Shown piece after piece: positions 1 through 9,281 of a stretch of DNA of 26,883 nucleotides (position 1 is its first letter; each line of letters opens with the position of its first letter). The stretch covers positions 1-26,883 of the forward strand of contig CBDULQ010000014.1 in the NCBI GenBank assembly GCA_965368115.1, given 5' to 3'. The DNA is from CBDULQ01 sp965368115 (GTDB lineage: Bacteria; Pseudomonadota; Gammaproteobacteria; SZUA-229). The notes under the pieces were generated by a model. That model was not told the DNA's origin. It worked only from the letters and a program-made list of their open reading frames with translations, and ran no database searches. Made by a program: the position numbers and the translations under genes.

Positions 1-2
1 GT

Positions 3-1661
3 TGCAAGGACCCCAGTCATGGCGATTTCGCCAGCAACCTGGCGATGATGCTGGCCAAACCGGCAGGGAAAAATCCACGTGAACTGGCGCAGCAACTGGT
101 CGATGCCATTCCGCAAAACAAACACCTGGATAAGGTCGATATCGCCGGTCCCGGATTTATCAACTTTACCGTGACTCGCGACAGTACCCTGGCCGTGATT
201 CACGATGTGCTGCAACAGGCGGAAACCTACGGCCTGAGCAATGTCGGCGCCGGCCGCAAGGTACAGGTGGAATTCGTCTCCGCCAACCCGACCGGTCCGC
301 TGCACGTGGGTCATGGTCGCGGCGCCGCTTACGGTGCCACCGTCGCCGACCTGTATGAGGCGGTGGGTTTCAACGTACATCGCGAATACTACGTCAACGA
401 TGCCGGTCGACAGATGGATATCCTGGCCACCAGCGTCTGGTTGCGCTACCTGCAGACCTGCGAAGTAGAGATACCGTTTCCGAGCAACGGTTACAAGGGT
501 GATTACGTGCTCGACATCGCCGATACCCTGGTCGCCCAACACGATCGTAACCTGGTACACCCGAGCGCCGCAGTGATGGAAAACATCCCGGCCGACGAGC
601 CCGACGGCGGCGACAAGGAAGCACATATCGATGCACTGATCGATCGCTGCAAGACCCTGCTCGGGGATGTCAGTTATCGCCAGGTGTTCGATCTCGGCAT
701 GAACACCATTCTCGACGATATCCGCGACGACCTGCTGGCCTTCGGCGTCAGCTACGATGAATGGTATTCAGAACGCAGCCTGAGCGAACGCGGCCTGGTC
801 AAGCAGGCCATCGATCGCTTACAGAAAGCCGGCCACCTTTACGAGCAGAACGGTGCGCTGTGGTTTCGTTCCACCGACTTCGGCGACGAGAAAGATCGCG
901 TGGTGGTACGCGACAACGGGCAGACCACTTATTTCGCATCCGACATTGCCTATCACATGGACAAGATGGAACGCGGATTCGATCGCGTCGTCGATGTCTG
1001 GGGCGCAGACCATCACGGTTATGTTCCGCGCGTGAAAGCGGCATTGAAAGCACTCGGCGACGATGCGGACAAGCTCGACGTATTACTGGTGCAGTTCGCA
1101 GTGCTTTATCGCAACGGCGAGAAAGTACAGATGTCGACCCGCTCCGGTTCTTTTGTCACCCTGCGTGAACTACGTGACGAAGTCGGCTCCGATGCGGCGC
1201 GTTTTTTTTACGTGCTGCGTAAATGCGAACAGCATATGGACTTCGACCTGGACCTGGCCAAATCACAAAGCAGCGACAATCCGGTGTACTACATCCAGTA
1301 TGCCCATGCCCGCATCAGCAGCGTGATGCGTCAGCTGGCGGAGAAAAATCTGCAACACGATATCCAGCAGGGCATCGACAATGCGGCGCTGCTGGTGGAA
1401 TCGCACGAAAGCGATCTGATTACCGCGCTGGCCGCCTACCCTGAAATAGTGGAAAAAGCCGCATTGAACGAAGAGCCCCATCAACTGGCGCATTTTCTTC
1501 GCGATACAGCCAACCAGTTGCACACCTATTACAATGCTCACAAGTTCATTCTCGATGACGGCACACTGCGTAATGCGCGGCTCAACCTGATCCTTGCCAC
1601 CCAGCAGGTGATTCGCAACGGCCTGAAATTACTTGGCGTCAGTGCTCCGGATGTCATGTAA
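3..1661 (+). CDS. argS: Arginyl-tRNA synthetase, 5' end missing
   Basis: Class I aminoacyl-tRNA synthetase that charges tRNA-Arg in the cytoplasm. The reading frame is open from the left window edge (first full codon at 3), so the start lies outside; roughly the first 30 residues of the N-terminal Add-1 domain are missing. Visible family marks are the HIGH-type ATP motif HVGHGR (303-320) preceded by SANPTGPL, the KMSKS-equivalent QMSTR (1128-1142), and the C-terminal DALR-type anticodon-binding region, where YIQYAHARISSV is typical of ArgS. The remaining length fits a family norm near 580 residues. The stop codon overlaps the next open frame, and an argS-SPOR gene order is common in gammaproteobacteria. 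Identification is firm. Confidence 0.97.
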   Translation, partial: CKDPSHGDFASNLAMMLAKPAGKNPRELAQQLVDAIPQNKHLDKVDIAGPGFINFTVTRDSTLAVIHDVLQQAETYGLSNVGAGRKVQVEFVSANPTGPLHVGHGRGAAYGATVADLYEAVGFNVHREYYVNDAGRQMDILATSVWLRYLQTCEVEIPFPSNGYKGDYVLDIADTLVAQHDRNLVHPSAAVMENIPADEPDGGDKEAHIDALIDRCKTLLGDVSYRQVFDLGMNTILDDIRDDLLAFGVSYDEWYSERSLSERGLVKQAIDRLQKAGHLYEQNGALWFRSTDFGDEKDRVVVRDNGQTTYFASDIAYHMDKMERGFDRVVDVWGADHHGYVPRVKAALKALGDDADKLDVLLVQFAVLYRNGEKVQMSTRSGSFVTLRELRDEVGSDAARFFYVLRKCEQHMDFDLDLAKSQSSDNPVYYIQYAHARISSVMRQLAEKNLQHDIQQGIDNAALLVESHESDLITALAAYPEIVEKAALNEEPHQLAHFLRDTANQLHTYYNAHKFILDDGTLRNARLNLILATQQVIRNGLKLLGVSAPDVM

Positions 1662-1699
1662 TGGCAAGAACAGGTCACGACCTTAAAGGACGCACGCCC

Positions 1700-2293
1700 A
1701 TGTCCGCAAAAAAAACCATGCCCGGCTATATGTGGTTACTGGCCGGACTGGCTATCGGCCTGTTCGTTGCGTTTCTGGTGTATCTGCAAAAACAGCCGGC
1801 CGAGCAGGTTAGCTTCACCGATGCGGTGATGCAGGAACTGGAAAAAGCGCGGAACGATAAAGAGGACACCGCGAAAACCAGCAGCGCGGACACGACAGAA
1901 TCCACCGCCAGTGACGACAAACCGGTTAAAACACCGAAGTTCGATTTCTATACCATTCTGCCCGAGCTGGAAGTGTTTATTCCGGAATCGGAAATCAATC
2001 CGGTACAACCCAGGGAACGCGAATCCGACAAACCCGAGACCCGGGCCGACGACCATGCCAAACAGTATCTGTTGCAGGCCGGCTCATTCCGCAGTCGCTC
2101 CGATGCGGATCGACTGAAAGCGAATCTCGCACTGCTGGGCGTGCAGTCGTCGATACAGAGCGTCAATATCAACAGCGATGCCTGGCACCGGGTACGCATC
2201 GGTCCGTTTAGCGACACCCGTCGCCTGCATGACACACTGGCCATTCTGAAACAGAACAACATCCATGCGATGACCATGGAACTAAAGGAATAA
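1700..2293 (+). CDS. SPOR-domain, FtsN-like membrane protein
   Basis: Predicted bitopic inner-membrane protein of 197 residues. A short cytoplasmic N-terminus is followed by one transmembrane helix (about residues 10-31), an acidic, Ser/Thr-rich periplasmic linker, and a C-terminal SPOR domain (about 112-197, starting AKQYLLQAGSF). SPOR domains bind denuded septal peptidoglycan, so a role in cell division like that of FtsN is likely. The open frame extends back to an ATG at 1661 overlapping the argS stop, but the ATG at 1700 has an AAAGGA ribosome site about ten bases upstream, and its product begins with the usual short basic segment before the helix, so I prefer it. Position right after argS matches the FtsN-like gene of Pseudomonas. 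Whether it is the true FtsN cannot be told from sequence alone. Confidence 0.85.
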   Translation: MSAKKTMPGYMWLLAGLAIGLFVAFLVYLQKQPAEQVSFTDAVMQELEKARNDKEDTAKTSSADTTESTASDDKPVKTPKFDFYTILPELEVFIPESEINPVQPRERESDKPETRADDHAKQYLLQAGSFRSRSDADRLKANLALLGVQSSIQSVNINSDAWHRVRIGPFSDTRRLHDTLAILKQNNIHAMTMELKE

Positions 2294-2365
2294 TCCCCAG
2301 CGGACAGTCATATAAGGACAATAAATACGGGCTATCATGGCAGCGTGTTTGTAACGGAGTAATGC

Positions 2366-2767
2366 ATGTCTGAACTATTTAGTGACTGCTGGATGAAGAA
2401 ATTTCAGCAGGAGTGGAATCGAGATCGCGAACTGACCAGCGCACTGGCTGACATTCAATTCAACACCACCATCGGCTACGGCTTCCCCGACGAATCAAAA
2501 CCCCGCGTTGCCATTACCATCCGTGAAGGCCGCATTATCTATGCCGGTCCCTATACCGGCGAAACGCTGAACTGGGATCTGCGCGCCAGGGAAAAACACT
2601 GGCAACAATGGCTGCAACAGGAAATCGGAAACGCGAGCGTCGGTCTCGCCTACAGCACCGGCAAACTTAAGTTCCTGGTTGGCGACTTCCGTCAGTTATT
2701 AAAAAATCCTGATCTGCATCGTCCTTTTGTCCGCAGTTTCTCGGTAATGGGCCGCGCCGCAGCCTGA
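2366..2767 (+). CDS. Small SCP2-like protein of unknown function
   Basis: Soluble 133-residue protein without signal peptide or membrane helix. The pattern of a predicted beta sheet (FNTTIGYGF, PRVAITIREGRIIYAG), a helix with several tryptophans, and a closing GKLKFLVGDFRQLLKNP segment resembles the SCP2 sterol-carrier fold, in which a small hydrophobic cavity binds lipids. I infer the family from this pattern only and no ligand can be named. An ACGGAG ribosome site lies about six bases before the ATG. It follows the SPOR gene by 72 bases on the same strand, so it may be read from the argS unit or from its own promoter. It could equally be an uncharacterised family. Confidence 0.7.
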   Translation: MSELFSDCWMKKFQQEWNRDRELTSALADIQFNTTIGYGFPDESKPRVAITIREGRIIYAGPYTGETLNWDLRAREKHWQQWLQQEIGNASVGLAYSTGKLKFLVGDFRQLLKNPDLHRPFVRSFSVMGRAAA

Positions 2768-2858
2768 TAGCTGCGGATTCGTCACCGCAGCGGCGCGACA
2801 AAACGGCGCTTTGGTGCTAATCTTCCTGAGCATATGAACAAATAGATATGTCAGGACC

Positions 2859-3782
2859 GTGCATCTAGATCTCGAAGAACACCTCCCTCTACTCATTGAA
2901 GAACTTTCCAACAAGGAAGCCTCGGAAAGCATTGCCACCCGCTGGGCATCCATACTGGCAAAGTTTTTCAATGAGTCGACCCTGCAGGCAGAGACCGGGG
3001 ATGAAATCCAGTATTCTGAAATTTGCGATGATGGTCATTCGTTGCGCGTACCGGCCATTACCCCGAGCCATGTATATCGACTGACCACCAACGGCGGCAG
3101 TTTTTTCTCCAGCCACGACGCACAACTCGCCGACGCACTGCACAAACTGACCTGTCAATTTATGAGCGTGCAGGAAGCTATCGAACAGGGTGCCTCTGAA
3201 GAACGCCAGCGCATTGCCCGCGACCTGCATGACGATGTGGCGGCTCGTATTCTGACCCTGATTCACCTCACCAGGGATCAGCAGACCATCGATGTGGCAC
3301 GGAGTATTCTGAAAAGCCTGCGCAATGCGATTTACACCCTGGATAACAAATCCACCACCAGTATCCTCGATGCGGTCACCGATATTCGTGCCGAGCTGCA
3401 GGAACGCCTCAATTCCATCGGGATGCAGCTGTTCTGGAGCCAGCCTGACAATCTGGACAATTTCACCTTTACGCCGCGCCAGCACATCAATCTGCACCGC
3501 ATCCTGCACGAAGTCACCACCAATGTGATTCGCCATGCGGAGGCGCACTATATGAATATGGATATCGAGCTGAAAGGCGATTTGCTACATATATTTGCCT
3601 GCGACGACGGAAAGGGATTTAATATGGATGCCTGCATTCCCGGCAAGGGAATCAGCAATATCAAAAACCGAATCCATGAACTCAAGGGGAATGTGAACTG
3701 GGCCGCGAACGGCAACGGCCAGCCCGGCACCTGCCTGAATATCCAGTTCCCCATATCCACGCAAAAATCTCCGGCGAATTGA
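2859..3782 (+). CDS. Soluble NarL-type sensor histidine kinase
   Basis: Two-component kinase of the HisKA_3 class, 307 residues, expected to autophosphorylate on His124 in the H-box (ERQRIARDLHDD) and to pass phosphate to the regulator encoded next. The ATPase domain shows the N-box (Asn222 in HEVTTNVIRHA), DDGKGF, and GKGISNIKNRI. There is no transmembrane segment. The first ~110 residues look like a shortened GAF-type domain leading by a helix into the H-box, but I cannot assign a ligand. The start must be the GTG at 2859 or something later: an in-frame stop lies at 2835 and the next Met is near residue 103. AGGA sits only two bases upstream, so initiation may be weak. Identification of the class is firm, the signal is unknown. 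Confidence 0.9.
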   Translation: MHLDLEEHLPLLIEELSNKEASESIATRWASILAKFFNESTLQAETGDEIQYSEICDDGHSLRVPAITPSHVYRLTTNGGSFFSSHDAQLADALHKLTCQFMSVQEAIEQGASEERQRIARDLHDDVAARILTLIHLTRDQQTIDVARSILKSLRNAIYTLDNKSTTSILDAVTDIRAELQERLNSIGMQLFWSQPDNLDNFTFTPRQHINLHRILHEVTTNVIRHAEAHYMNMDIELKGDLLHIFACDDGKGFNMDACIPGKGISNIKNRIHELKGNVNWAANGNGQPGTCLNIQFPISTQKSPAN

Positions 3783-3907
3783 GGTGAATAACCCGTCGTT
3801 CCGACTACAATAATTAAAATATACGTTCAAATTCGGGCAACGGGGCCGGAAGTAACGAACATCCAGTTTGAATATAATGAAAATGCTCAACGTGGGAGCC
3901 CGCAACA

Positions 3908-4549
3908 ATGCAGACCGTACTTGTACTTGAAGACCATCCAGAAACCCGAGAGTGGCTGAGTAGCATCATCAGCCAGGCATTCAAGGAAGTGGATATCGCC
4001 GAGGCCTCGAGCCAGGCCCAGGCACGCAACCTGATCGGCGAGAAAAAATTCGACCTGGCCCTGATCGACCTCAACCTGCCGGACGGCAACGGCGTGGACA
4101 TCATCCGCGAACTCAACAAGGTCTCCCCGGACACTTACTGCGTGGTCGCCACCATCTTCGACGACGACGACTACCTGTTCCCGGCCCTGGAAGCCGGCGC
4201 CCAGGGCTACCTGCTGAAGGAGCAGACCACGGATGAATTTATTCAGAGCCTGCAGGGCATCATCAAGGGTGAGCCGCCGATTTCACCGAGTATCGCCCGC
4301 AAGATGATTCAGCATTTCCACAGCGGTGGCCCGGCAGACGAAGAAGAAAAACCCGAGCTGTCGAGCCGCGAAAAGGAAATCCTCGGCGCCATCGCCAAGG
4401 GCCTGAGTCGTAATGAGGCCGCCGAAGTGCTGGGCATTACCTCCAACACCGTAGCCAGCCATCTGAAAAGTATTTACGGCAAACTCAACGTGTCGAACCG
4501 CGCCCAGGCGACACTCGAAGCCCTGCGCCTGGGCCTGGTCAAACCCTGA
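3908..4549 (+). CDS. NarL/FixJ-family response regulator
   Basis: DNA-binding response regulator of 213 residues, the likely partner of the kinase just upstream. The receiver domain has the acidic pair E8/D9, phospho-acceptor Asp54 (LIDLNLPDG), Thr82 and Lys104 (YLLKEQ). The C-terminal LuxR-type helix-turn-helix spans about 150-213 (ELSSREKEIL through SNTVASHLKSIYGKL). GGGAG lies nine bases before the ATG. A 125-base gap separates it from the kinase, so it may have a separate promoter. All receiver residues needed for phosphorylation are present. The target genes cannot be told from the window. Confidence 0.95.
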   Translation: MQTVLVLEDHPETREWLSSIISQAFKEVDIAEASSQAQARNLIGEKKFDLALIDLNLPDGNGVDIIRELNKVSPDTYCVVATIFDDDDYLFPALEAGAQGYLLKEQTTDEFIQSLQGIIKGEPPISPSIARKMIQHFHSGGPADEEEKPELSSREKEILGAIAKGLSRNEAAEVLGITSNTVASHLKSIYGKLNVSNRAQATLEALRLGLVKP

Positions 4550-4575
4550 CCCGGCACAGCGTCGCCCGGACCCGG

Positions 4576-5091
4576 TTACAGGAACTTGTGTTTGGGAATT
4601 TTGAAGTATCTGACCTGGCCGGACTTGCCAAAGACCTTGATGCCCCGGATCACCGGCGCATTGCCCAGGCAGAACTCTTCCATCGGTTTGTTATCGACAA
4701 TCATTGATCCGCCGCGAAACACCGTCACCACGGCGGATATTCGATGCCCGCACTTGCCGTCGAAATGGGTATTGAACAACCAGGGCTTGAGCACCAGTGT
4801 GTAGATATTGCTGCTCAACTGGCATGACAGCTCCACCTGTCCGGTTGCGGTCATGGACTTCGCCGCATCGATCTTCACCCAGCTCCAGGGATTATAAGTG
4901 CCCTGCTCGGCGGAAAACGGAAAGGTTTCCCCTTCCTTGTCCCACTTCACCTGATTACCGATCTTAAGTTCGTCATTCTCGACATCGCATTTGACGCTGA
5001 TCACCGGGTAAGCCCTTTCCTGAGCCCATACAGACTGCGGCCCGATCATTAGCATCCCCATACTCAATAGAAACCACGCACGCATTTTCAT
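4576..5091 (-). CDS. Exported four-cysteine protein, function unknown
   Basis: Not recognised. The product is about 171 residues with a clear signal peptide (MKMRAWFLLSMGMLMIG, likely cleavage after VWA before QER), so it should be periplasmic or secreted. The mature part contains four cysteines, consistent with two disulfides, many beta-prone stretches and a basic C-terminus. I chose the ATG at 5091, seven codons inside the longest frame, because GGAG lies five bases before it and it leads straight into the basic n-region of the signal peptide. A strong sigma70-like promoter lies upstream on the same strand. The gene is convergent with the response regulator and divergent from hrpA, so it is a single-gene unit. 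Confidence 0.7.
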   Translation of the reverse strand: MKMRAWFLLSMGMLMIGPQSVWAQERAYPVISVKCDVENDELKIGNQVKWDKEGETFPFSAEQGTYNPWSWVKIDAAKSMTATGQVELSCQLSSNIYTLVLKPWLFNTHFDGKCGHRISAVVTVFRGGSMIVDNKPMEEFCLGNAPVIRGIKVFGKSGQVRYFKIPKHKFL

Positions 5092-5159
5092 CAGTACTCC
5101 ATTGTTCATCAATCGGGGGGAACACCATCAACTCGCGGTGAGTTCGTTATTTAATGCTT

Positions 5160-5189
5160 CTTATAATGACCTACGCCGTTTTATGTCAA
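5160..5189 (-). promoter_or_regulatory. Sigma70-like promoter for the secreted protein
   Basis: Read on the minus strand, a perfect -35 box TTGACA (5184-5189) is followed by an 18-base spacer and TATAAG (5160-5165), a 5/6 match to the -10 consensus. It points to the exported four-cysteine gene and leaves a leader of about 60 bases. An imperfect inverted repeat AACTC/GAGTT lies in that leader. Seen by eye only. Confidence 0.6.
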
Positions 5190-5295
5190 TATTTTTACAC
5201 TGTAACAGGCGGTACACCCCTGTGTGCGATGGGTCCCGGCTTGCACTCGTGGGCTGACCCCGGATAATACCCAGTCCATTCATCAGTCAGTGATT

Positions 5296-8200
5296 ATGAA
5301 CCGCAAAGCCAATCAGCAGGCACTCGCCGATATCGAACAGCAGCTCGATCACTGCATGCTCAGCGATGCGCGGGCAATGATCGGCAAACTGAAAAGCATC
5401 CGGCGTGCCCTGCGTGACAACAAACCGGTCGATAACATGCTCGCTGCACTGCAAACCCGCTGCCAGAAATCCGTACACCGGGTCGAGCAGCGCCAGACCG
5501 TACTACCCGTCATCGATTACCCGGATGCGCTACCGGTCAGCCAGAAGAAAGACGAGTTACTGGAGACCATCAATAAACACCAGGTGGTGATCGTCTGTGG
5601 TGAAACCGGTTCCGGTAAAACCACCCAGTTGCCCAAGATGTGTCTGCAACTGGGCCTCGGTGCGCGTGGCATGATCGGCCATACCCAGCCTCGCCGCCTG
5701 GCCGCCAGCTCGGTGGCGCAACGTATCGCCGAAGAACTGAACACCGAACTCGGTGGCCTGATCGGCTACAAGGTGCGCTTCAACGATCAGCTCGGCGACC
5801 GTAGCCAGGTGAAACTGATGACCGACGGCATCCTGCTGGCGGAGATACACCATGATCCTTATCTCAATCAGTATCAGGCGTTGATCATCGACGAAGCGCA
5901 CGAACGCAGCCTGAACATCGACTTCCTGCTCGGCTACCTGAAACGTCTGTTACCGAAACGCCCGGACCTGAAACTGATCATCACCTCCGCCACCATCGAT
6001 CCGCAGCGTTTTGCCGGTCATTTCGACGCCGCACCCATCATCGAAGTGTCCGGTCGTACCTATCCGGTGGAAGTGCGTTACCGACCCTTGCTCAGTGACG
6101 ACGAAGAACAGCATGAACGCGATTTACAGCAGGGCATTCTGGACGCGGTCGACGAACTGAGCCGGCTCGGTCGTGAAGATATCCTGGTGTTTCTCAGCGG
6201 TGAACGGGACATACGCGAAACCGCCGAAGCCCTGCACAAAAGACAACTGCCGAACACGGAAATTCTGCCGCTGCTGGCGCGACTGTCCGCCGCGGAGCAG
6301 CAGAAAATTTTCAGGCCCAGCGGCCAGCGGCGCATCGTACTGGCCACCAATATTGCCGAGACTTCGCTCACCGTACCGGGCATCAAGTATGTCATCGACT
6401 CGGGAGAAGCACGCATCTCACGTTATTCATGGCGTAGCAAAATGCAGCGCCTGCCGATCGAAAAAATTTCCCAGGCCTCGGCGAATCAACGCAAGGGACG
6501 TTGCGGCCGGGTCAGTGCCGGTGTCTGCATCCGGCTCTATTCGGAAGACGATTTCGAACAGCGCGCCGAGTTCACCGAACCTGAAATCCAGCGCACCAAC
6601 CTGGCCTCGGTCATCCTGCAAATGGAAAACATGGCGCTGGGTCATGTCGAAGCCTTTCCCTTTGTCGAACCGCCGGACTCCCGGCTGGTCAGTGACGGCT
6701 ACAAATTGCTGGAAGAACTGGGCGCCATCGATCAACGCAACCGACTCACGGATATCGGTCGCAAGCTGGCCCAGTTACCCATCGATCCACGCATGGGTCG
6801 CATGTTGCTGGAAGCGGAACGCGAGAACGTTCTCGGCGAAGTGCTGATCATTGCTTCCGCACTGGCGGTACAGGATGTACGTGATCGCCCCATGGATCGG
6901 CAGCAGGCCGCGGACGATGCACACCGCAGTTTTAGCGATCAACGTTCCGATTTCATCAGTTACCTGAACATCTGGCATCGCTATCATCAACAGAGCGAAG
7001 CCCTGTCCGGTAACAAATTACGCCAGTGGTGCAAACAGCAGTTCATTTCCTGGCTGCGCATGCGCGAGTGGCGCGACACCCATCGCCAGATCAAACAGAT
7101 GCTGGATCAGCTCAAACTGCGCATGAACGCTTACCGACTGGATCAGCCGCTCAACTATGCCGGTGTTCATCGCGCATTACTCAGCGGCCTGCTCAGTCAT
7201 ATCGGCATGCGTGACGAAGACCGCAGTTACCTGGGTTGCCGCAACCGGCGCTTCAACATCTTTCCCGGATCAACCCTGTTCAGCAGTGCGCCGAAGTGGG
7301 TGATGGCGGGTGAAATCGTCGAAACTTCACGTGTTTATGCGCGCAACCTGGCGCGCATCGATGTGCAGTGGATCGAAGACAAAGCGCAGCACCTGCTCAA
7401 ACGTAGTTACAGCAACGAGCACTGGGAAAAACGCGCGCAACAGGTGGCTGCTTTCGAACGCACTACCCTGTTCGGCCTGGTCATCAATCCGCGTCGTAAG
7501 GTGAACTATGGTCCCATCGATCCGCCCCGGGCGCGGGAATGCTTCATTCGATCCGCACTGGTCAACGGCGACTTCGATTGCAAGGCGGATTTCTTCACCC
7601 ATAACCAGGCTTTGATTCACGACCTTGAAAACCTGGAAGCCAAATCCCGGCGTCAGGATATCCTGGTCGACGAGCAGACCCTGTTCGAGTTTTACGATCA
7701 GCATATCCCGGACGACATGTACAGCGGCGCCCAGTTCAACAAATGGCTGAAACGCCAGTCTCCTGAACAACAGGCAGCACTCAAACTGCAACGGGAACAA
7801 CTGATGCAGCACGACGCCGCCGAGATTACCGCCAGCCAGTTTCCTGATCAGCTCACCATCAACGACGTGCGCTATCCGCTGGAATATCATTTCGACCCCA
7901 GCCACCGTCGCGACGGTATCACGCTGATCACGCCGGTGGTCGGCCTGCAGGGCATCAGTGCCGCACGTTGCGAATGGCTGGTGCCCGGTATGTTGCTGGA
8001 AAAAATCACCCAGCTGATTCGTTCGCTACCGAAACAGCTGCGACGTCATTTCGTGCCGGCGCCGGATTTTGCACGCGCCTGCTTCGAAGCCCTCGAGGTA
8101 CAGGATCTACCGCTCACCTCCGCTCTGTCGATACAACTGAAATCCATGACCGGCATCGACATCCCTTACGACAGCTGGCAGCCGGAACGGCTGGAAGCCC

Positions 8201-9195
8201 ATCTGTTCATGCATTTTCGGGTGGTCGCCAACGACGGTGAACGACTCGCGGAAGGTCGCGACCTGGCTCAGCTCAAGGACCAGTTTCGCGATTACCAGGA
8301 TGCTACACCGGCGACGAACACCGCTCCCTCGATCGAGCGGGATCAGGTCGATGCGGATATTCTCGAACAGATCCCCGAGGCCATCGAACAGGTTAGCCAG
8401 GGTGTCACCCTGAAGATGTACCCGGCTCTGGCCCGCGAAGGACGCCAGGTCGCATTGCGTTGTTTCAATAACCAGAGCGAAGCACAGGCCAGCCATCGCC
8501 TGGGGCTGCGTCAGCTGTTCATCAATGCACTACCGGAACAGATTCGCTACCTGCGCGGGAAACTGCCGGGCATTCAACAGCTGTGTCTGCAATACAACAG
8601 CATCGGCAGCTGTGAGCAGCTTAAACAGGACATTGTCGATGTCACCATCGATCACCTGTTCTGCAGCGAGCCGGTCGGTCGTCGCGCCGACTTCGACCAG
8701 CGCCTGGATCAGTATCGAGATCAGCTGGTGGACGCCGCCGGCGATTACTGCAACCTTCTGGCCGAGATACTCAAGCCTTATCAGCAAATCCGTAAACAGC
8801 TGAAAAATCCGCCGCTGACCTGGCTGGATGCACTGGCTGACATCCAGCGCCAGCTACAGCATCTGCTGGGTGAGCACTTCCTCCTCGATACGCCCCACGC
8901 CTGGCTGGAACAGTTTCCACGTTATCTGGGTGCGGTGCTGAAACGCCTGGAAAAACTGCAGGATAACCCGGATCGTGACCGCAAACATCGCCTGCACATC
9001 GATCAGCTCTGGCAGCAATATGAAACGCGTCGGCAATTGCTCGAGCGTCAGGGATTGCATTCCGAACAACTCGATCATTACCGCTGGATGCTGGAGGAGT
9101 ACCGCGTATCCCTGTTCGCCCAGGAGATGAAAACCCGCTTCCCGGTTTCGGAGAAGCGCCTCAAAACGCTCTGGCAGGACATCAGCGATATCTAA
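5296..9195 (+). CDS. hrpA: ATP-dependent RNA helicase HrpA
   Basis: DEAH-box RNA helicase of 1299 residues, nearly identical in length to E. coli HrpA (1300). HrpA acts in the cytoplasm on mRNA and, in E. coli, is implicated in mRNA processing and rescue of stalled ribosomes. Motifs in order: Walker A GETGSGKT (102-109), DEAH (199-202, in IIDEAHERS), SAT (231-233), and motif VI QRKGRCGR (398-405), then the HA2/OB region and the long C-terminal DUF3418 extension special to HrpA. The frame opens further up at a GTG (5224), but the ATG at 5296 gives the family N-terminus (MNRKANQQALADIEQQ), so I use it. No strong ribosome site is visible before it. It is divergent from the secreted-protein gene and stands alone. 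Confidence 0.97.
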   Translation: MNRKANQQALADIEQQLDHCMLSDARAMIGKLKSIRRALRDNKPVDNMLAALQTRCQKSVHRVEQRQTVLPVIDYPDALPVSQKKDELLETINKHQVVIVCGETGSGKTTQLPKMCLQLGLGARGMIGHTQPRRLAASSVAQRIAEELNTELGGLIGYKVRFNDQLGDRSQVKLMTDGILLAEIHHDPYLNQYQALIIDEAHERSLNIDFLLGYLKRLLPKRPDLKLIITSATIDPQRFAGHFDAAPIIEVSGRTYPVEVRYRPLLSDDEEQHERDLQQGILDAVDELSRLGREDILVFLSGERDIRETAEALHKRQLPNTEILPLLARLSAAEQQKIFRPSGQRRIVLATNIAETSLTVPGIKYVIDSGEARISRYSWRSKMQRLPIEKISQASANQRKGRCGRVSAGVCIRLYSEDDFEQRAEFTEPEIQRTNLASVILQMENMALGHVEAFPFVEPPDSRLVSDGYKLLEELGAIDQRNRLTDIGRKLAQLPIDPRMGRMLLEAERENVLGEVLIIASALAVQDVRDRPMDRQQAADDAHRSFSDQRSDFISYLNIWHRYHQQSEALSGNKLRQWCKQQFISWLRMREWRDTHRQIKQMLDQLKLRMNAYRLDQPLNYAGVHRALLSGLLSHIGMRDEDRSYLGCRNRRFNIFPGSTLFSSAPKWVMAGEIVETSRVYARNLARIDVQWIEDKAQHLLKRSYSNEHWEKRAQQVAAFERTTLFGLVINPRRKVNYGPIDPPRARECFIRSALVNGDFDCKADFFTHNQALIHDLENLEAKSRRQDILVDEQTLFEFYDQHIPDDMYSGAQFNKWLKRQSPEQQAALKLQREQLMQHDAAEITASQFPDQLTINDVRYPLEYHFDPSHRRDGITLITPVVGLQGISAARCEWLVPGMLLEKITQLIRSLPKQLRRHFVPAPDFARACFEALEVQDLPLTSALSIQLKSMTGIDIPYDSWQPERLEAHLFMHFRVVANDGERLAEGRDLAQLKDQFRDYQDATPATNTAPSIERDQVDADILEQIPEAIEQVSQGVTLKMYPALAREGRQVALRCFNNQSEAQASHRLGLRQLFINALPEQIRYLRGKLPGIQQLCLQYNSIGSCEQLKQDIVDVTIDHLFCSEPVGRRADFDQRLDQYRDQLVDAAGDYCNLLAEILKPYQQIRKQLKNPPLTWLDALADIQRQLQHLLGEHFLLDTPHAWLEQFPRYLGAVLKRLEKLQDNPDRDRKHRLHIDQLWQQYETRRQLLERQGLHSEQLDHYRWMLEEYRVSLFAQEMKTRFPVSEKRLKTLWQDISDI

Positions 9196-9221
9196 TAAGC
9201 TCATGAATTAACGCGGATTTT

Positions 9222-9250
9222 TTAGCAAAACTCGGTGAGCTTGCTACACT
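9222..9250 (+). promoter_or_regulatory. Possible promoter for hydrolase/GGDEF-EAL operon
   Basis: TTAGCA (9222-9227), a 17-base spacer and TACACT (9245-9250) lie 31 bases before the hydrolase start codon in an otherwise empty 86-base gap after hrpA. The boxes match the sigma70 consensus only partly, so this is a candidate. Confidence 0.35.
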
Positions 9251-9281
9251 CATTGAGATAATACTAATTCGTCCGGTGTCC

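Noticed and set aside
2771..2790. Hairpin CTGCGG/CCGCAG as terminator after the SCP2-like gene
   Set aside because: The 6-bp stem is present but no T-run follows, so I cannot support an intrinsic terminator.
2889..3548. 219-codon open frame on minus
   Set aside because: Antisense to the histidine kinase, whose H-box and ATPase motifs are clear.
6173..6847. 224-codon open frame on plus
   Set aside because: Second frame inside hrpA, Ser/Arg/Pro-rich and typical of an out-of-frame reading.
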